Notes: generated by a model from the letters alone, not told the origin. A DNA stretch of 64,000 nucleotides from Hymenobacter duratus (GCF_014698995.1 NZ_JACWZZ010000001.1:1570501-1634500); one strand, 5' to 3'; positions 26,398 to 33,958 are shown, counted from the first letter of the stretch. Program-made: numbers and translations.

Positions 26398-26424
26398 AAT
26401 CCGCCCCGCGAGGGGCGGATTTTT
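26398..26424 (+). terminator. Rho-independent terminator after mlaD-like gene
   Basis: A 10-bp stem AATCCGCCCC/GGGGCGGATT with a GCGA loop, followed by T6, 35 bp past the stop codon. Confidence 0.9.
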
Positions 26425-26450
26425 TGTTGCTACACTTGCCACAAACAATC

Positions 26451-26546
26451 TGTCATCCTGAGCTTGAGAAGGACCTTATCACGCCTAGATTACGGTAGAA
26501 CGCCTCTTCAATTGTGACAAGGTCCTTCGCTCCGCTCAGGATGACA
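26451..26546. repeat. REP-like palindromic element (TGTCATCCTGAGC arms)
   Basis: The left arm 26451-26482 runs TGTCATCCTGAGC, then GAAGGACCTTaTCAC. The right arm 26514-26546 is its near-complete complement (GTGACAAGGTCCTTC, then GCTCAGGATGACA). The arms differ by a few bases and a 4-5 bp bulge, and the loop is about 31 bp. This has the look of a dispersed intergenic repeat. It sits between the terminator of the MlaD-like gene and the carboxylase gene. Confidence 0.85.
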
Positions 26547-26593
26547 ACAAGAGTGTTACCTACCGCTTCCCTTGCCTCCCCAATTCCCACCAG

Positions 26594-28222
26594 ATGAACC
26601 TCGAATTCAACAAAAACGAAGACAGCATTAAGCAACTCAACTTTCAGCTGAAGAAACGGCTGGAGAAAGTGGCCCTTGGCGGCGGCGAGAAGCGCATTGC
26701 CGCGCACAAAGCCAAAGGCAAGCTCACGGCCCGGGAGCGAATCGAATATCTGCTCGATAAGGATTCGGAAACCGTGGAAATCGGGGCGTTTGCGGGGGAG
26801 GGGATGTACCCGGAGGAAGGCGGCTGCCCCTCGGGCGGCGTGGTAGTAGTCATTGGCTGGGTGCAGGGCCGGCAGTGCGTGGTAGTAGCTAACGACGCCA
26901 CCGTGAAGGCCGGCGCCTGGTTCCCGATTACGGCCAAGAAGAACCTGCGGGCCCAGGAAATCAGCATCGAAAACAAGCTGCCCATCATCTACCTCGTCGA
27001 TTCGGCGGGCGTGTACCTGCCGATGCAGGACGAAATCTTCCCCGATAAGGAGCACTTCGGCCGCATCTTCCGCAACAACGCCGTGATGAGTAGCATGGGC
27101 ATTGTGCAGCTGGCCGCCATCATGGGCCCGTGCGTGGCCGGCGGGGCCTACCTGCCGATTATGAGCGACGAGGCTATGATTGTGGACGGCACCGGCTCGG
27201 TGTTCCTGGCGGGCTCCTACCTGGTGAAGTCGGCCATCGGTGAATCCATCGACAACGAGACGCTGGGTGGCGCTACCACGCACTCCGAAATTTCGGGCGT
27301 CACGGACTACAAGTTCAGCACCGACGAGGAGTGCCTGGACCACATCCGCAACATCTTCGACAAGCTGGGCGGCCACGCCACGGCCGGCTTCTCGCGCAAA
27401 ACGCCCGCCGCGCCCAAGGAAAACCCGGCCGAAATGTTGGGCATCCTGCCCGCCGACCGCGCCAAGCCCTACGACATGATGGACATCATCAACCGCTTGG
27501 TCGATGATTCGGAGTTCGAACCCTACAAGGACCTCTACGGCCAGACGCTGCTCTGCGGCCTCGCCCGCATCGATGGCTGGGCCGTGGGCATCGTGGCCAA
27601 CCAGCGCAAAATCGTGAAGACTAAGAAGGGTGCCATGCAGATGGGCGGCGTCATCTACTCCGATTCGGCCGACAAGGCGGCGCGCTTCATCATGAACTGC
27701 AACCAGAAGCGCATTCCGCTGGTGTTCCTGCACGATGTGTCGGGCTTCATGGTGGGTAGCGCCAGTGAGCACGGCGGCATCATCAAGGACGGCGCCAAGA
27801 TGGTAAATGCCATGGCCAACTCCGTGGTGCCCAAATTCTCGGTGGTGATTGGCAACAGCTACGGGGCCGGCAACTACGCCATGTGCGGCAAGGCCTACGA
27901 CCCGCGCCTGATTGTGGCCTGGCCCACAGCCCAGCTGGCCGTAATGAGCGGAGCCGCCGCCGCCAACACGCTCCTCCAGATTCAGGTAGCGTCGCTGAAA
28001 GCCAAAGGCGAAGTCATCACGCCCGAAGCCGAGAAGGAGCTGCTGGACCGCATCAAAGCCCGCTACGACGAGCAGCTCTCGCCCTACTACGCCGCGGCCC
28101 GCCTCTGGGTAGACGCCATCATCGACCCGCTGGAAACCCGCAAAGTCATTTCCCAAGGCATATCTATGGCCAACCACGCGCCGATTGAAAAGGCGTACAA
28201 CGTGGGAGTTATTCAGGTGTGA
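26594..28222 (+). CDS. Acyl-CoA carboxylase, carboxyltransferase (beta) subunit
   Basis: The product has 542 residues, the normal length for propionyl-, methylcrotonyl- or related acyl-CoA carboxylase beta chains. It carries two crotonase-like halves. The N-half includes KGKLTARERIEYLLD, IIYLVDSAGVYLP, GPCVAGGAYLP and LGGATTHSEISGVTDY; the C-half includes FLHDVSGFMVG, GNSYGAGNYAMCG and WPTAQLAVMSGAAAA. It transfers carboxyl from carboxybiotin to an acyl-CoA. The biotin carboxylase/BCCP subunit is not in the window, and substrate specificity cannot be fixed by eye. A 51-bp copy of its 3' end occurs at 28857-28907. Confidence 0.92.
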   Translation: MNLEFNKNEDSIKQLNFQLKKRLEKVALGGGEKRIAAHKAKGKLTARERIEYLLDKDSETVEIGAFAGEGMYPEEGGCPSGGVVVVIGWVQGRQCVVVANDATVKAGAWFPITAKKNLRAQEISIENKLPIIYLVDSAGVYLPMQDEIFPDKEHFGRIFRNNAVMSSMGIVQLAAIMGPCVAGGAYLPIMSDEAMIVDGTGSVFLAGSYLVKSAIGESIDNETLGGATTHSEISGVTDYKFSTDEECLDHIRNIFDKLGGHATAGFSRKTPAAPKENPAEMLGILPADRAKPYDMMDIINRLVDDSEFEPYKDLYGQTLLCGLARIDGWAVGIVANQRKIVKTKKGAMQMGGVIYSDSADKAARFIMNCNQKRIPLVFLHDVSGFMVGSASEHGGIIKDGAKMVNAMANSVVPKFSVVIGNSYGAGNYAMCGKAYDPRLIVAWPTAQLAVMSGAAAANTLLQIQVASLKAKGEVITPEAEKELLDRIKARYDEQLSPYYAAARLWVDAIIDPLETRKVISQGISMANHAPIEKAYNVGVIQV

Positions 28223-28240
28223 CTTAAAAAATAATCAAAG

Positions 28241-28735
28241 ATGTTATTTAGAATACAAGGCTCTTATAAGTCACATTTGACTTTAGAGCAGATACATGAG
28301 TATTTGAAATACCTTGATTCAAAAGAATCCGGGATTTGGAAGTTAAGAACAAAAGTATACAATGTTAAATTTGACAAAAATTGTTTCCTGATTAAGAGGC
28401 GCGGAGGAAATGCAAACGGCCCAATTTATCCATTGGTGAAAGGTGAAATTATTCAAAATGAATTCATTCAAGTCAATTTAGATATTAAGCCGGCATATTA
28501 CCTTATTATAGGCGCTGTTTTATGTAGCCTTGCTCTATTATATCCTATATTAACAGATGAGAAAATGACTGTGAATGGAGTGTATAGGTCTGTTGGCTTG
28601 CTCGAAAGAATGGGTTGGGCCGCATTCGTTTTAGCAGTACCTGGTTTTATCTGCTATTTCAAAACTATCAAACCAGTTCGAGATGCTGAGAATTGGCTGA
28701 TCGAAAAACTAAAGCTTGAACCAATCAGCAGTTAA
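28241..28735 (+). CDS. Low-GC hypothetical membrane protein (cassette ORF 1)
   Basis: This 164-residue protein has a soluble N-terminal half of about 85 residues and two membrane helices (about 86-105 and 125-145), with a charged C-terminus. I do not recognise a family. The gene is markedly AT-rich, with many AAA, ATT and TTA codons, unlike the carboxylase gene before it, which suggests transfer. It starts 18 bp after the carboxylase stop and is followed by a truncated zeta-toxin-like gene start and a second copy of the carboxylase tail. Confidence 0.75.
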   Translation: MLFRIQGSYKSHLTLEQIHEYLKYLDSKESGIWKLRTKVYNVKFDKNCFLIKRRGGNANGPIYPLVKGEIIQNEFIQVNLDIKPAYYLIIGAVLCSLALLYPILTDEKMTVNGVYRSVGLLERMGWAAFVLAVPGFICYFKTIKPVRDAENWLIEKLKLEPISS

Positions 28736-28745
28736 TTAACGTACT

Positions 28746-28778
28746 CGGCCCGCCAGTTTCACGAGAAGCGGCGGGCTG
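28746..28778. terminator. Hairpin after cassette ORF 1
   Basis: GCCCGCC (28748-28754) pairs with GGCGGGC (28770-28776) across a 15-nt loop; one G-T and one C-G pair extend it. There is no T-tract. A related GGCCCGCCGC hairpin follows the second cassette at 29715-29747. Confidence 0.45.
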
Positions 28779-28813
28779 TTGCTGTCCTGGGGCAACTCCT
28801 TAGCTTGCTATCC

Positions 28814-28858
28814 ATGAAAACCCTCTACCTTTTGGCTGGCTGCAATGGCGCGGACTAA
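28814..28858 (+). pseudogene. 5' remnant of a zeta-toxin-like ATPase gene (copy 1)
   Basis: ATG opens MKTLYLLAGCNGAD and then a stop created at the junction with the carboxylase-tail copy. The first 13 residues match the start of the zeta-toxin/P-loop kinase-like proteins (LYLLAGCNGAGKT) and match copy 2 at 29463. Everything after the beginning of the P-loop is missing. Confidence 0.65.
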
Positions 28859-28907
28859 CCACGTGCCGATTGAAAAGGCCTACAACGTGGGCGTGATTCA
28901 GGTGTGA
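28857..28907 (+). repeat. Duplicate of the carboxylase gene 3' end
   Basis: These 51 bp match 28172-28222, the end of the carboxylase gene including its TGA, with four substitutions. Three of the four would be silent and one gives Ala to Val (NHVPIEKAYNVGVIQV). Such a pattern suggests the copy came from a diverged homologue, not from a recent local duplication. The next ORF starts on the last base of the copied stop codon. Confidence 0.85.
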
Positions 28908-29455
28908 TGAATAAATTTGGCATAATTAGTACTGTACTGTTTTCCCCCTTGATCAGTGGGGGTTGCGACACTCGTGACGTGTCTGTGGGACTAGAAAATA
29001 GAACTGTAGATAAGGCGAGGATATTACGTGTAGAAAATTGGCCGGCAGACACAGAAACCGTAACAACTGATACGATAATACATGTGCCTGCTACCTATAG
29101 ACTGCACTGGGTCACCAGTAGTTTGAATGACAACGCCGTGATTGATACAGCGTACGACGACCAGGGGAAAATCCTGATTGCGGCGCATAATCATCAAACT
29201 AAACTTCAAGCTTGGCACGACGGCAAGCCATTGTTTACTACGACACTTACTAAGCAACTAGTTGGTCCGCCCGAAGAAGTAGCGGCTTATAGCTGGCATG
29301 ACGTAAGGTATCAGGAGTATAGGAACAGCAGCTTCGTTTTTCGCGCTTGGCTAAGCGTACCAGATTCTGATGTAGGCCAGGAGGCGGAAATAGCGGTAGA
29401 CAAACAAGGAAAATGTCAACTACTAAAGCTGTTGGAATCAGAAATTATGGAGTAA
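28907..29455 (+). CDS. Hypothetical lipoprotein (cassette ORF 2)
   Basis: The product has 182 residues from the ATG at 28907, which overlaps the TGA of the carboxylase-tail copy. The N-terminus MNKFGIISTVLFSPLISGGC is a lipoprotein signal with Cys20. The rest is soluble, with beta-rich stretches (YRLHWVTSSLNDNAV, RAWLSVPDSDVG). It is lower in GC than the window norm. Family not recognised. It occupies the same slot, between a carboxylase tail and a zeta-like gene start, as the unrelated ORF at 28241. Confidence 0.75.
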   Translation: MNKFGIISTVLFSPLISGGCDTRDVSVGLENRTVDKARILRVENWPADTETVTTDTIIHVPATYRLHWVTSSLNDNAVIDTAYDDQGKILIAAHNHQTKLQAWHDGKPLFTTTLTKQLVGPPEEVAAYSWHDVRYQEYRNSSFVFRAWLSVPDSDVGQEAEIAVDKQGKCQLLKLLESEIME

Positions 29456-29462
29456 GCTATTT

Positions 29463-29606
29463 ATGAAGAAACTCTACCTCCTCGCCGGCTGCAACGGCAC
29501 GAGCAAACCCACTGCCGCGTACGCGCTGTTGCCGAATCTGCTGGGCTGCCGGGAGTTTGTGAATGCCGATGAAATTGCGTGGGGCCTCTCGCCGTTTCAG
29601 TCCTGA
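29463..29606 (+). pseudogene. 5' remnant of a zeta-toxin-like ATPase gene (copy 2)
   Basis: The 47-codon frame begins MKKLYLLAGCNG and continues with TAAYALLPNLLGC, REFVNADEIAWGLSPFQ, then stops. This is the N-terminus of zeta-toxin-like P-loop proteins (normally about 190-200 residues). The P-loop GAGKTT is degraded to GTSKPT, and the frame ends where a palindromic repeat begins (29609). Both features indicate a dead gene. Confidence 0.8.
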
Positions 29607-29608
29607 AC

Positions 29609-29708
29609 GGTGTAGAGACGCATACTTGCGTCTCGTCGTTGAACGACCGGCATTGCGCCCGTTAAACAACGTCAGCAATGACAAGACGCGAATACGCGTC
29701 TCTACACC
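29609..29708. repeat. Palindromic repeat with GGTGTAGAGACG ends
   Basis: The 100-bp element begins GGTGTAGAGACG and ends with its complement CGTCTCTACACC. Each end holds its own small palindrome (GAGACGC/GCGTCTC on the left; GACGCG/CGCGTC on the right), and the middle has CGTTGAACG-type partial symmetry. Its left edge coincides with truncation of the zeta-like gene. It has the size and symmetry of a MITE- or REP-type dispersed repeat. Confidence 0.8.
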
Positions 29709-29714
29709 AGAGCC

Positions 29715-29747
29715 CGGCCCGCCGCTACCACTTGGTGCGGCGGGCCG
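29715..29747. terminator. GC-rich hairpin after the palindromic repeat
   Basis: CGGCCCGCCGC (29715-29725) pairs perfectly with GCGGCGGGCCG (29737-29747); an inner ACC/GGT pair adds to it. Only a weak T-rich stretch follows (GTGTTTGTG). Confidence 0.5.
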
Positions 29748-29805
29748 CTGTGTTTGTGGGCGTGAGGCCTCCGGTGGGGAAGAGGCCGGATACGAGTACA
29801 TCGGA

Positions 29806-29981
29806 GCTCTTCCGCATGGGAAGTGGCCGGATATATTTATTTTCAAGCACTTCCCCATAGGAAGTGCTTGGATGTAGTTGTTTTCGTGCACTTCCCCACA
29901 GGAAGTGGCTGGATAGAATTGTTTCGGAGCACTTCCCCATGGGAAGTGCTTGGATGTAATTGTTTTTGCTCACTTCCGGCC
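29806..29981. repeat. Four 41-bp tandem repeats with a palindromic core
   Basis: Units start at 29806, 29847, 29888 and 29929, with a 12-bp partial fifth at 29970. Each has a dyad of the form GCACTTCC-CCAT-AGGAAGTGC followed by a TGGATGTA(A/G)TTGTTTT-like spacer; unit 1 is the most diverged. The 404-bp gap 29607-30010 contains only this array, the palindromic repeat at 29609 and the hairpin at 29715; no gene is supported there. The array ends about 30 bp before the DUF1572 gene. Confidence 0.9.
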
Positions 29982-30010
29982 GGTACCTGTAACCACTACT
30001 CTTTCTCTGT

Positions 30011-30583
30011 ATGGACACCGACTACCTCAGCAGCGCCCGTAAGCAGTTCGAATACTACAAGCTGCTCGGCGACCAGACGTTTGCCCAGCTACCCGATGAA
30101 GCGTTGTTCTGGCAGCCCAACGCCGAGAGTAACAGCGTGGCCACCATCGTGAAGCACCTGTGGGGCAACATGCTCTCTCGCTGGACCGACTTCCTGACCA
30201 CCGACGGCGAGAAGCCCTGGCGGCAGCGCGAAGCCGAGTTCGACAACGACCTGGGCACCCGGGCCGAAATGCTGGCGCGCTGGGAAGAAGGCTGGAGCTG
30301 TTTGCTGGCCGCCCTCGACTCGCTTACGCCCGAGAACTGGCACCAGCTGGTGTACATCCGCAACCAGGGCCACACCGTCACGGAGGCCATCAACCGGCAG
30401 TTGGCGCACTACCCCTACCACGTGGGGCAAATCGTGTTTATCGGGAAGCTGGTGCGGGCGGGGCAGTGGCAGTCGTTGTCTATTCCGCGCGGCAGTTCGA
30501 CTACCTACAATGCCGCGAAGTTTGCGCAGGAGCCGCACCGGGCACATTTCACCGACGAATATCTGGGCCGCAACCCCGCGTGA
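30011..30583 (+). CDS. DinB-like DUF1572 family protein
   Basis: The product has 190 residues, a four-helix DinB-type fold with the expected histidine triad: His49 (IVKHLWGNM), His133 and His137 (HYPYHVGQIV). Family members bind a divalent metal and some are thiol-dependent transferases; the substrate is unknown. It lies just downstream of a 41-bp tandem palindrome array that could influence its expression. Confidence 0.88.
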   Translation: MDTDYLSSARKQFEYYKLLGDQTFAQLPDEALFWQPNAESNSVATIVKHLWGNMLSRWTDFLTTDGEKPWRQREAEFDNDLGTRAEMLARWEEGWSCLLAALDSLTPENWHQLVYIRNQGHTVTEAINRQLAHYPYHVGQIVFIGKLVRAGQWQSLSIPRGSSTTYNAAKFAQEPHRAHFTDEYLGRNPA

Positions 30584-30838
30584 ACGAAAGCTGTTCTGGC
30601 TAGGACTGGACGCCGGCACGCAAGCTGGTAGCGGAATATTGCGGTGGTTGGGCGAAATTTTTCGGCAGATCCCGCCCGGTGGACGTAGGCAGCTTGCCGG
30701 AGCTAAAACGGCCGCAGCTGAACAAATCAGCCGTGGCTGGCTGTTATTTCCGAATAGCCGCGCGCGGCACTCCCGCGCCGGATGCGTTTCTTTGCCCTTT
30801 CTGACTCCCTGCGGCCCGTGCCGCAGTCCCGCCGCTCC

Positions 30839-31717
30839 ATGACCAACAAAGAAATCAAAGCCCTCATCTCCCTGCTCGACGATCCGGAAATTGCCCCGCA
30901 GATTCAGGAGAAAATCCAGACGCTGGGCGAAACTATCATTCCGTTTCTGGAAGAAAGCTGGGAAGAAACCCTGGACCCGCAGCAGCAGCAGCGCCTCGAA
31001 GACCTGATTCATCATCTGCAGTTTGAGGGACTGCAGCAGCGCCTGCGCGTGTGGCGCGACTCGGGTGGCGAAAACCTGCTGGAAGGCATGTGGCTGCTGA
31101 ACTCGTTTCAGTATCCCGACGCCGATCTGCAGAGCCTCAACCGCGCCATCGAGCAGCTGCGCTTTGAAGTCTGGACGCTGCTGCGCCCCGATATGCTGCC
31201 CACCGAGCAGGTGCAGGTGCTCAACCATGTGTTGTTTCGGGCGCATAAGTTTGCGGCCAACACCCAAAACTTCCACTCGCCGGCCAACTCCATGCTGCAC
31301 CGCGTGCTGGAAACCCGGCGCGGCAATCCGCTCACGCTGTGCGTGATTTATCTGCTGGTGGCCCAGCGCCTCAAGCTGCCCGTGTTCGGCGTGAACCTGC
31401 CCAACCTGTTTGTGCTGACCTACCGCCCCGAAACGCCGCTGATTGAGTCGTTCTACATCAACTGCTACAACCGCGGCCTGATTCTGACCCGCACCGACAT
31501 CGAGCATTATATCGCGCAGCTCAACCTGACCTCCAACGACATTTTCTACGAGCCCTGTTCGCACCTCGATATCCTGCGGCGCGCCCTGCGCAACCTGCAG
31601 CTGAGTTTCGAGAAGCTGCAGGAGCCCGCCAAAGCGGCCGAAGTGGCCCAGCTGCTGGCCATCCTGATGAACGACACGCCGACTGAAAGAGCGCCGGAGG
31701 ACTCCGGGGAAGAGTAG
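30839..31717 (+). CDS. SirB1/transglutaminase-like family protein
   Basis: The product has 292 residues. The core LETRRGNPLTLCVIYLLVAQRLKLPVFGVNLP matches the SirB1 transglutaminase-like domain, with Cys in the position of the catalytic thiol. The first 100 residues are helical and acidic, and the C-terminus (DILRRALRNLQLSFEKLQEPAKAAEVAQLLAIL) resembles tetratricopeptide-type helices found in this family. The ATG at 30839 (MTNKEIKAL) is chosen over the open extension to 30782. Biochemical role not established. Confidence 0.85.
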   Translation: MTNKEIKALISLLDDPEIAPQIQEKIQTLGETIIPFLEESWEETLDPQQQQRLEDLIHHLQFEGLQQRLRVWRDSGGENLLEGMWLLNSFQYPDADLQSLNRAIEQLRFEVWTLLRPDMLPTEQVQVLNHVLFRAHKFAANTQNFHSPANSMLHRVLETRRGNPLTLCVIYLLVAQRLKLPVFGVNLPNLFVLTYRPETPLIESFYINCYNRGLILTRTDIEHYIAQLNLTSNDIFYEPCSHLDILRRALRNLQLSFEKLQEPAKAAEVAQLLAILMNDTPTERAPEDSGEE

Positions 31718-31744
31718 CCCCGGTTGCCGCTGCCGATTCGTGTA

Positions 31745-31778
31745 AGAAGCCCCCAGCTACGGTTCGGGGGCTTTTTTC
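31745..31778 (+). terminator. Rho-independent terminator
   Basis: AAGCCCCC (31747-31754) pairs with GGGGGCTT (31766-31773), loop 11 nt, followed by a T-run, 30 bp beyond the SirB1-like gene. Confidence 0.88.
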
Positions 31779-31857
31779 TACACTTCAGTAAGCTGGCTGA
31801 CTCTCGCGGTAGAAGCGGTTGTACCTTGCCCTCGTCAACCAGATAACCTACTGTGCC

Positions 31858-33339
31858 ATGCGTTTTTCCTGCTGCTTTTTCGGAGTGTTGCTGAGTAGCT
31901 TCGGCCTGACTGCCGCCGGGCAGGCCCAGTCGGGGGAGGGGGTACTTACGCGCCGGTTTGCACCCGCGCAGCTCCAGCACGACCTCGACGTATTGCACCG
32001 CACGGTACAGGCAGGGCAGCATCTGGGGGCCCGCACCTACCGCTCAGCAGCCTACCTGGATTCGTGTGCCGCCGCGGTACGCGCCCAGCTCACGCAGCCT
32101 CTTACGGAGCGGGAGTTCCGGACCATTCTGCGGCCTTACGTGTCGGGGCTGGGCTGCGGCCACACCAGCCTGCATCCTTCCGAAGCCTACCTCGCCGCAA
32201 CCAAAGGTGCCAAGCCGTTTGTGTTGCCGTTGCAGGCTGTTGCACTGGATGGCCGGCTGCTCCTGACGGCGACGCCGGGGCTGCGGCCCGGTCTGCTCAC
32301 GCCCGGCGACGAAGTGTTAAGCATCAATGCGCGCCCGGCGGCAGAGTTGGTACCAGCCATGGCCCGGCAGGTTTCCGCGGATGGGCGCAACCAGACGCAT
32401 GCCCTTTACCAGCTGCGGCGCAGCACCTACCTCTACTACGCGCTGGCTTACGGGCTGGCCGACACCTACGCTGTGCAAGTGCGCGCCCAGGACGGCAGCA
32501 CTCGCTCCCTACGCCTGACCGCTGCCGATGTGGATACGGCCCAAGCCAACCAGTTTTACCGGGCCACCCGGCAGCCGGGCGCAGGACGCGTAGTGCAGCG
32601 GCAGGGCTCCAACAGCCTGCGTCTGCTCCCGCAGGACTCCGCGGTGGCTGTGCTGGACCTGAATACGTTTACGAGCAGCTATTCTGGCTTCTACAAGGCC
32701 GTTTTTCAGGAGCTCAAGCAGCGGCAGGTACGGGCACTGATCGTAGATCTGCGTGACAATGGGGGCGGCAGCTCATTTGCTGGCAACGCGTTTTTGCGCT
32801 ACCTGCTGCCCGCTCCCTTTCAGTTTGTGTTTGAAACCGGGCCGGAGCAGCGCAAAGTGCGTCGGGAGCTGGAAATGGGGTTTTGGGAGCGAATCACGCC
32901 GGGCTTGCTGAGCACCAATCCCGTGCAGACGTGGAAGCACGGCCGGCACCAGTTTATCTTCCGGTTCCGGCCGCACCGCCAGCTGCGGTACACGGGGCCG
33001 GTCTACGTGCTGACCAACGGCGGCACTTTCTCGATGGCGAGCTATGTGGCGGCTTACCTCAGGCACCACGCCGGAGCCACGCTGGTAGGGGAAGAAACCG
33101 GGGGCGGGGAAGCTGGCTCCAACGCCATGCTCTCGGGGTGGCTGCGCCTACCCGAAACCCGGCAGCGGGTGCACTTTCCGGTATACCGGATAACACACCA
33201 GATAAGCGCCGGCCCCGATATGGGCCTGGGCGTACGGCCAGCCGTGTCCGTCAACTATTCGGTCACCGACCTCCTGCAAGGGCACGACCGGGACCTGAGC
33301 ACAACGCTGGAGCTGATAGCGGCCCGCGCCGCAAAATAA
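31858..33339 (+). CDS. S41 family C-terminal-processing-like peptidase
   Basis: The product has 493 residues with a signal peptide (MRFSCCFFGVLLSSFGLTAAGQAQ). The middle part has a PDZ-like GLLTPGDEVLSINARPA segment. The peptidase core has LDLNTF, ALIVDLRDNGGG and the nucleophile-containing NGGTFSMASYVAAYL, followed by GEETGGGEAGSNA. It probably degrades or processes exported proteins in the periplasm or outside the cell. The ATG at 31858 is where the signal peptide begins. Confidence 0.9.
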   Translation: MRFSCCFFGVLLSSFGLTAAGQAQSGEGVLTRRFAPAQLQHDLDVLHRTVQAGQHLGARTYRSAAYLDSCAAAVRAQLTQPLTEREFRTILRPYVSGLGCGHTSLHPSEAYLAATKGAKPFVLPLQAVALDGRLLLTATPGLRPGLLTPGDEVLSINARPAAELVPAMARQVSADGRNQTHALYQLRRSTYLYYALAYGLADTYAVQVRAQDGSTRSLRLTAADVDTAQANQFYRATRQPGAGRVVQRQGSNSLRLLPQDSAVAVLDLNTFTSSYSGFYKAVFQELKQRQVRALIVDLRDNGGGSSFAGNAFLRYLLPAPFQFVFETGPEQRKVRRELEMGFWERITPGLLSTNPVQTWKHGRHQFIFRFRPHRQLRYTGPVYVLTNGGTFSMASYVAAYLRHHAGATLVGEETGGGEAGSNAMLSGWLRLPETRQRVHFPVYRITHQISAGPDMGLGVRPAVSVNYSVTDLLQGHDRDLSTTLELIAARAAK

Positions 33340-33352
33340 AAGGCAGCCGAAG

Positions 33353-33958
33353 CTAGTTGCGCTTGATGAGGCAGCCCGCCCCGCGCTTGTCCGCCACACC
33401 GGCCGGGCGGCCTGCCAGCACATTATCGAGGGCCTGCTGCAGGTAGCGCTCCTTCACGTCGCCTTCTACCAGCGGGTTGTCGTCGATGGCACCTTTGTAG
33501 CGCACCGCAAACCCGTCGGCGGCTGGCTGCAGCAACACCACTTCGGGAGTTTTGGTGGCGCCCAGCAGGCTGCTCACTTTCTGGCCTTCATCGGTGAGCA
33601 GCGGCAGGTCGGCGGTGGCTTTTATTTTGAGCTTCTCGGCGTCGCCTAGGTCGGTGCTGGCTTCCAGGTTGATGGGCGCATTGATGAACATGAACTGTAC
33701 CCCCCGGCCACCATACTGCGCGCTAAGCGCCGCCAGCCGGTTCTGGTACAGCTTGGAATAGGCACAACTGGGGTTCAGAAACACCACCACTACTGCCTTG
33801 CTGCCAGTGTAGCTTTTCAACGCCACGTCGGCATTGGCGCTGTTTTTCAGGCTGAAGTCGCCCACAGTACGAGCACCCTGAGCGCGGGCCACGCCTACTG
33901 CGGCTACGGTGAAAAGGAGCGCCGCAGCGGCAATGATGGAAATTCGGCGAAGTGACAT
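33353..33958 (-). CDS. Exported redoxin (AhpC/TSA-like thioredoxin fold)
   Basis: The product has 201 residues with a signal peptide (RRISIIAAAALLFTVAAVGVARAQ). The thioredoxin-like core has VVVVFLNPSCAYSKLYQNRL; it has one Cys (SCAYS) where CxxC-type thioredoxins have two, so a resolving cysteine is absent at that site. Later parts (LLGATKTPEVVLLQP, with the cis-Pro) are typical. A second Cys lies near the C-terminus (GAGCLIKRN). It is likely a peroxiredoxin-like or atypical thiol protein. Start MSLRRIS at 33958. Confidence 0.8.
   Translation of the reverse strand: MSLRRISIIAAAALLFTVAAVGVARAQGARTVGDFSLKNSANADVALKSYTGSKAVVVVFLNPSCAYSKLYQNRLAALSAQYGGRGVQFMFINAPINLEASTDLGDAEKLKIKATADLPLLTDEGQKVSSLLGATKTPEVVLLQPAADGFAVRYKGAIDDNPLVEGDVKERYLQQALDNVLAGRPAGVADKRGAGCLIKRN

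Noticed and set aside
26453..28177. Long minus-strand frame opposite the acyl-CoA carboxylase gene
   Set aside because: It is the shadow of a strongly supported gene in GC-rich DNA; its product is His/Gly/Val-rich with no domain. The same applies to long opposite frames over the MlaD, M1, SirB1-like and DUF5916 genes.
29806..29981. Possible CRISPR array
   Set aside because: Repeats and spacers are not separable: the whole 41-bp unit is repeated, including the spacer-like part, units are directly abutting, and no cas genes are nearby.
29723..30018. Minus-strand ORF through the 41-bp repeats giving repeated MGKC-like peptides
   Set aside because: The peptide repeat is a by-product of the tandem DNA repeat; the unit length of 41 bp is not a multiple of three, so repeated copies shift frame and no stable protein repeat results.
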